Assembly: GCA_910589545.1 (NCBI GenBank)
Contig: CAJUSY010000023.1
Location: forward strand, 1-64,000
Length of the DNA: 64,000 bases
Direction of reading: 5' to 3'
DNA from: Peptoniphilaceae bacterium
GTDB taxonomy: Bacteria > Bacillota > Clostridia > Tissierellales > Peptoniphilaceae
The notes beneath the pieces are model-generated. The model was not told the DNA's origin and made no database searches. It saw nothing but the letters and a program-made list of their open reading frames with translations. The translations under genes and the position numbers were made by a program. Of this stretch, positions 62,266 through 64,000 are shown piece after piece; position 1 is the stretch's first letter, and each line of letters starts with the position of its first letter.

Positions 62266-63285
62266 TTATTTTCCCCTATAGCCCTTTGGATTTTTTATTT
62301 GCCATCTCCATGAATCTTTGCACATTTCATCTAACGAATGTTCTGATGTCCATCCGAGGAGAATCTTTGATTTTTCAACATTTGCCCAAAATTCATCTAA
62401 GTCTCCTTCTCTTCTCTGTCCTATCCTTTTTTTTATTTTTAAATTATTAACTTTTTCAAATGAATTTACAATTTCGAAAACACTATATGGGTGTCCAGTT
62501 CCTAAATTTATTACTTCTATTCCCTTATTTACATAGGCATATTCAATTGCTTTTACATGTCCTTTTGCTAAGTCTAATATATGTATATAATCCCTTCTAC
62601 ACGTCCCATCCGGTGTATTATAATCATCTCCAAATATAACTAGTTCTTCTCTTTCTCCAACTGCGACTTGTGTTATAAATGGCATCAAATTATTAGGAAC
62701 ACCTGTTGGATCTTCGCCCAATAGCCCAGATTTATGTGCCCCTATGGGATTAAAATATCTAAGAACTACTGCTGACAGATTTTTATTTGATTTACATTCA
62801 TCTTCAATAATTTGCTCTATCATTGATTTAGACCAACCATATGGATTAGTACATGTACCTTTGCTCATATTTTCAATATATGGTATACAATTCTCTTTTC
62901 CATACACTGTTGCGGAGGATGAAAAAACAAACTTATTCACATCATTTTCTTTCATACATTCGAGAAGTGTTAGAGTAGTATCAATATTATTTCTATAATA
63001 TTTTAAAGGCTCCTTTATTGATTCCTGAACCGCTTTGAGTCCTGCAAAGTGAACGACTACATCGATATTATTGTTTTTAAAAATATTAGATACTTTTTCT
63101 TTGTCTTTTATATCTACATTGAATGAATTTACGTTTTTTTTTGTTATCATCTTTATTCTATTCAAAACTTCAGGATCAGAATTTGAATAGTTATCTAATA
63201 TAATTACTTCATTGTTTCTTTCAATAAGTTCAACCGCTGTATGTGATCCAATATATCCTGCTCCGCCTGCGAGTAAAATTCTCAT
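62266..63285 (-). CDS. galE: UDP-glucose 4-epimerase, copy 2
   Basis: This 339-aa paralogue of the enzyme at 53912-54925 has GGAGYIGSH, HFAGLKAVQES and the catalytic Tyr in PYGWSKSMIEQ. The two copies are collinear over their full length but differ at many positions, so they are not a recent duplication. It starts 12 bp after the LCP gene and is followed 1 bp later by the sugar phosphotransferase. Confidence 0.9.
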   Translation of the reverse strand: MRILLAGGAGYIGSHTAVELIERNNEVIILDNYSNSDPEVLNRIKMITKKNVNSFNVDIKDKEKVSNIFKNNNIDVVVHFAGLKAVQESIKEPLKYYRNNIDTTLTLLECMKENDVNKFVFSSSATVYGKENCIPYIENMSKGTCTNPYGWSKSMIEQIIEDECKSNKNLSAVVLRYFNPIGAHKSGLLGEDPTGVPNNLMPFITQVAVGEREELVIFGDDYNTPDGTCRRDYIHILDLAKGHVKAIEYAYVNKGIEVINLGTGHPYSVFEIVNSFEKVNNLKIKKRIGQRREGDLDEFWANVEKSKILLGWTSEHSLDEMCKDSWRWQIKNPKGYRGK

Positions 63286-63297
63286 TATATCTCCTTT

Positions 63298-64000
63298 TTA
63301 ATTCAATACTTCTTTTATTTTTTCACTAACTTCTTTTACACTGTCCTTATCTAACTGATACATATACAAATTGTGTCCTGGCATAGCATATGATGGTAGC
63401 CCCATCTTGCCTTGACCCTTAACCTCTGTAGTTTCGATGTTCCATTGTGCTTGAGAGTCAAGCTGTGAATTTATTAATTCCATTAACTTATCCTTTGGAA
63501 TATTTGTATCTGTTGAACGCATCATTATATCTAATAGACTTGGATAGTTAACAAGTATAGCTGGAGACATAGCTTTTTGTATAATTGCTTTTAATACTTT
63601 TTCTTGATTTCTTCCTCTATCTAAATCTCCATCCTTTAGCTGGTATCTTTCTCTCGCAAATGAAAGAGCACGTGATCCATCAAGGTGCAGATTCCCAACT
63701 TCATATAAGTACTTGCCGTGACGCGAAACAAACCTTTGAGAATTATACACATCAATTCCGCCAAGAACATCAACTATTTCTGTAAATGTAGAAAAGTTCA
63801 CCCTGGCGTAATAGTTCATATCAACTCCTAATAAATTTTGTACTGTAGAAACTGATGAATCAATACCGTAAATTCCCGCATGAGTAAGTTTATCCATTTG
63901 TTCATTTCCTTTTCCAGCGATTGCAACATAAGAATCTCTAGGAATTGTAGTTATTAAAATTTTTTTCCTGTTTGGATTTACCGTGAGAATCAAGTTCACA
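63298..64000 (-). CDS. LytR-CpsA-Psr (LCP) family protein, partial at window end
   Basis: The visible 233 C-terminal residues belong to an LCP ligase, which attaches capsule or teichoic acid to peptidoglycan outside the cell. Core motifs are present: ITTIPRDSYVAIAGKGN with the catalytic Arg, DKLTHAGIYGIDSSVSTVQ, YYARVNFSTFTEIVDVLGGID and the SFARERYQLKDGDLDRGRNQ block with several key Arg and Asp residues. The N-terminal membrane anchor lies beyond the window. It is upstream of galE in the operon, as in Gram-positive capsule loci. Confidence 0.9.
   Translation of the reverse strand, partial: VNLILTVNPNRKKILITTIPRDSYVAIAGKGNEQMDKLTHAGIYGIDSSVSTVQNLLGVDMNYYARVNFSTFTEIVDVLGGIDVYNSQRFVSRHGKYLYEVGNLHLDGSRALSFARERYQLKDGDLDRGRNQEKVLKAIIQKAMSPAILVNYPSLLDIMMRSTDTNIPKDKLMELINSQLDSQAQWNIETTEVKGQGKMGLPSYAMPGHNLYMYQLDKDSVKEVSEKIKEVLN

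Overview
The window is AT-rich DNA, roughly one third G+C, with strong AGGAGG-type ribosome binding sites, frequent TTG and GTG starts and T-rich hairpin terminators. Gene content (glycogen phosphorylase, GntP/glycerate kinase, corrinoid methyl transfer, Gram-positive LCP/CpsE-type capsule genes, lipoproteins, no outer-membrane genes) points to a low-GC anaerobic Firmicute. The overall look resembles Gram-positive anaerobic cocci of the Finegoldia/Peptoniphilus group; that is an inference from style, not a database match. I saw no rRNA or tRNA genes, no CRISPR array and no intact insertion sequence.

Layout. 1-4.9 kb: a minus-strand run of glycogen phosphorylase, a thioredoxin-like protein, CorA, an unknown protein and DHFR. 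5.1-7.5 kb: ddl-murF for peptidoglycan precursors. 7.5-10.9 kb: a compact cassette (small secreted protein, two membrane proteins, one ABC ATPase) lying between the intact murF and a second, diverged copy of the last 74 bp of murF. 11-14.8 kb: a TVP38-family membrane protein, a dicarboxylate/amino-acid symporter, an RmlD-like reductase and exonuclease III. 14.9-26.5 kb: an M16C peptidase, remnants of a sugar-utilisation locus, an isolated GspE/GspF pair, an ABC exporter, an unknown membrane protein, a DnaA-box cluster, an S9 peptidase and a YihY-family protein. 26.5-27.6 kb: four tandem copies of an approximately 268 bp imperfect-palindrome element. 27.6-31.2 kb: a CdaR-like regulator divergent from glycerate kinase and a GntP permease. 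31.2-37.1 kb: an ABC-2 exporter, a deleted brnQ, a second TVP38 protein and a redox-like lipoprotein.

37.2-45.9 kb is a divergent corrinoid methyl-transfer cluster. The minus-strand operon encodes a COG0523 GTPase with a Cys/His-rich insert, two UroD/MtaA-like zinc methyltransferases, a corrinoid protein, a RACo-type ferredoxin/ASKHA activator, a DUF4430 lipoprotein and an ECF-like S component. The plus strand carries a third UroD-family methyltransferase and an NhaC-type carrier. The parts make a coherent system whose methyl donor cannot be named from the sequence. 45.9-51.6 kb: a C69 dipeptidase, an AbrB-type small protein and a zinT-znuA-znuC-znuB zinc uptake operon behind a FUR-type box. 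51.6-52.3 kb: a degraded island with a phage/sigma-like regulator remnant. 52.3-64 kb: a minus-strand capsule operon (LCP, galE, CpsE/WbaP-type initiator, Alg14/Alg13-like pair, sialyltransferase-like enzyme, Wzy, a NeuA-PseG fusion, a NeuB-family synthase, a second galE and a MurJ/MviN-type flippase), indicating a nonulosonic-acid-bearing polysaccharide. The first gene of that operon runs off the window end.
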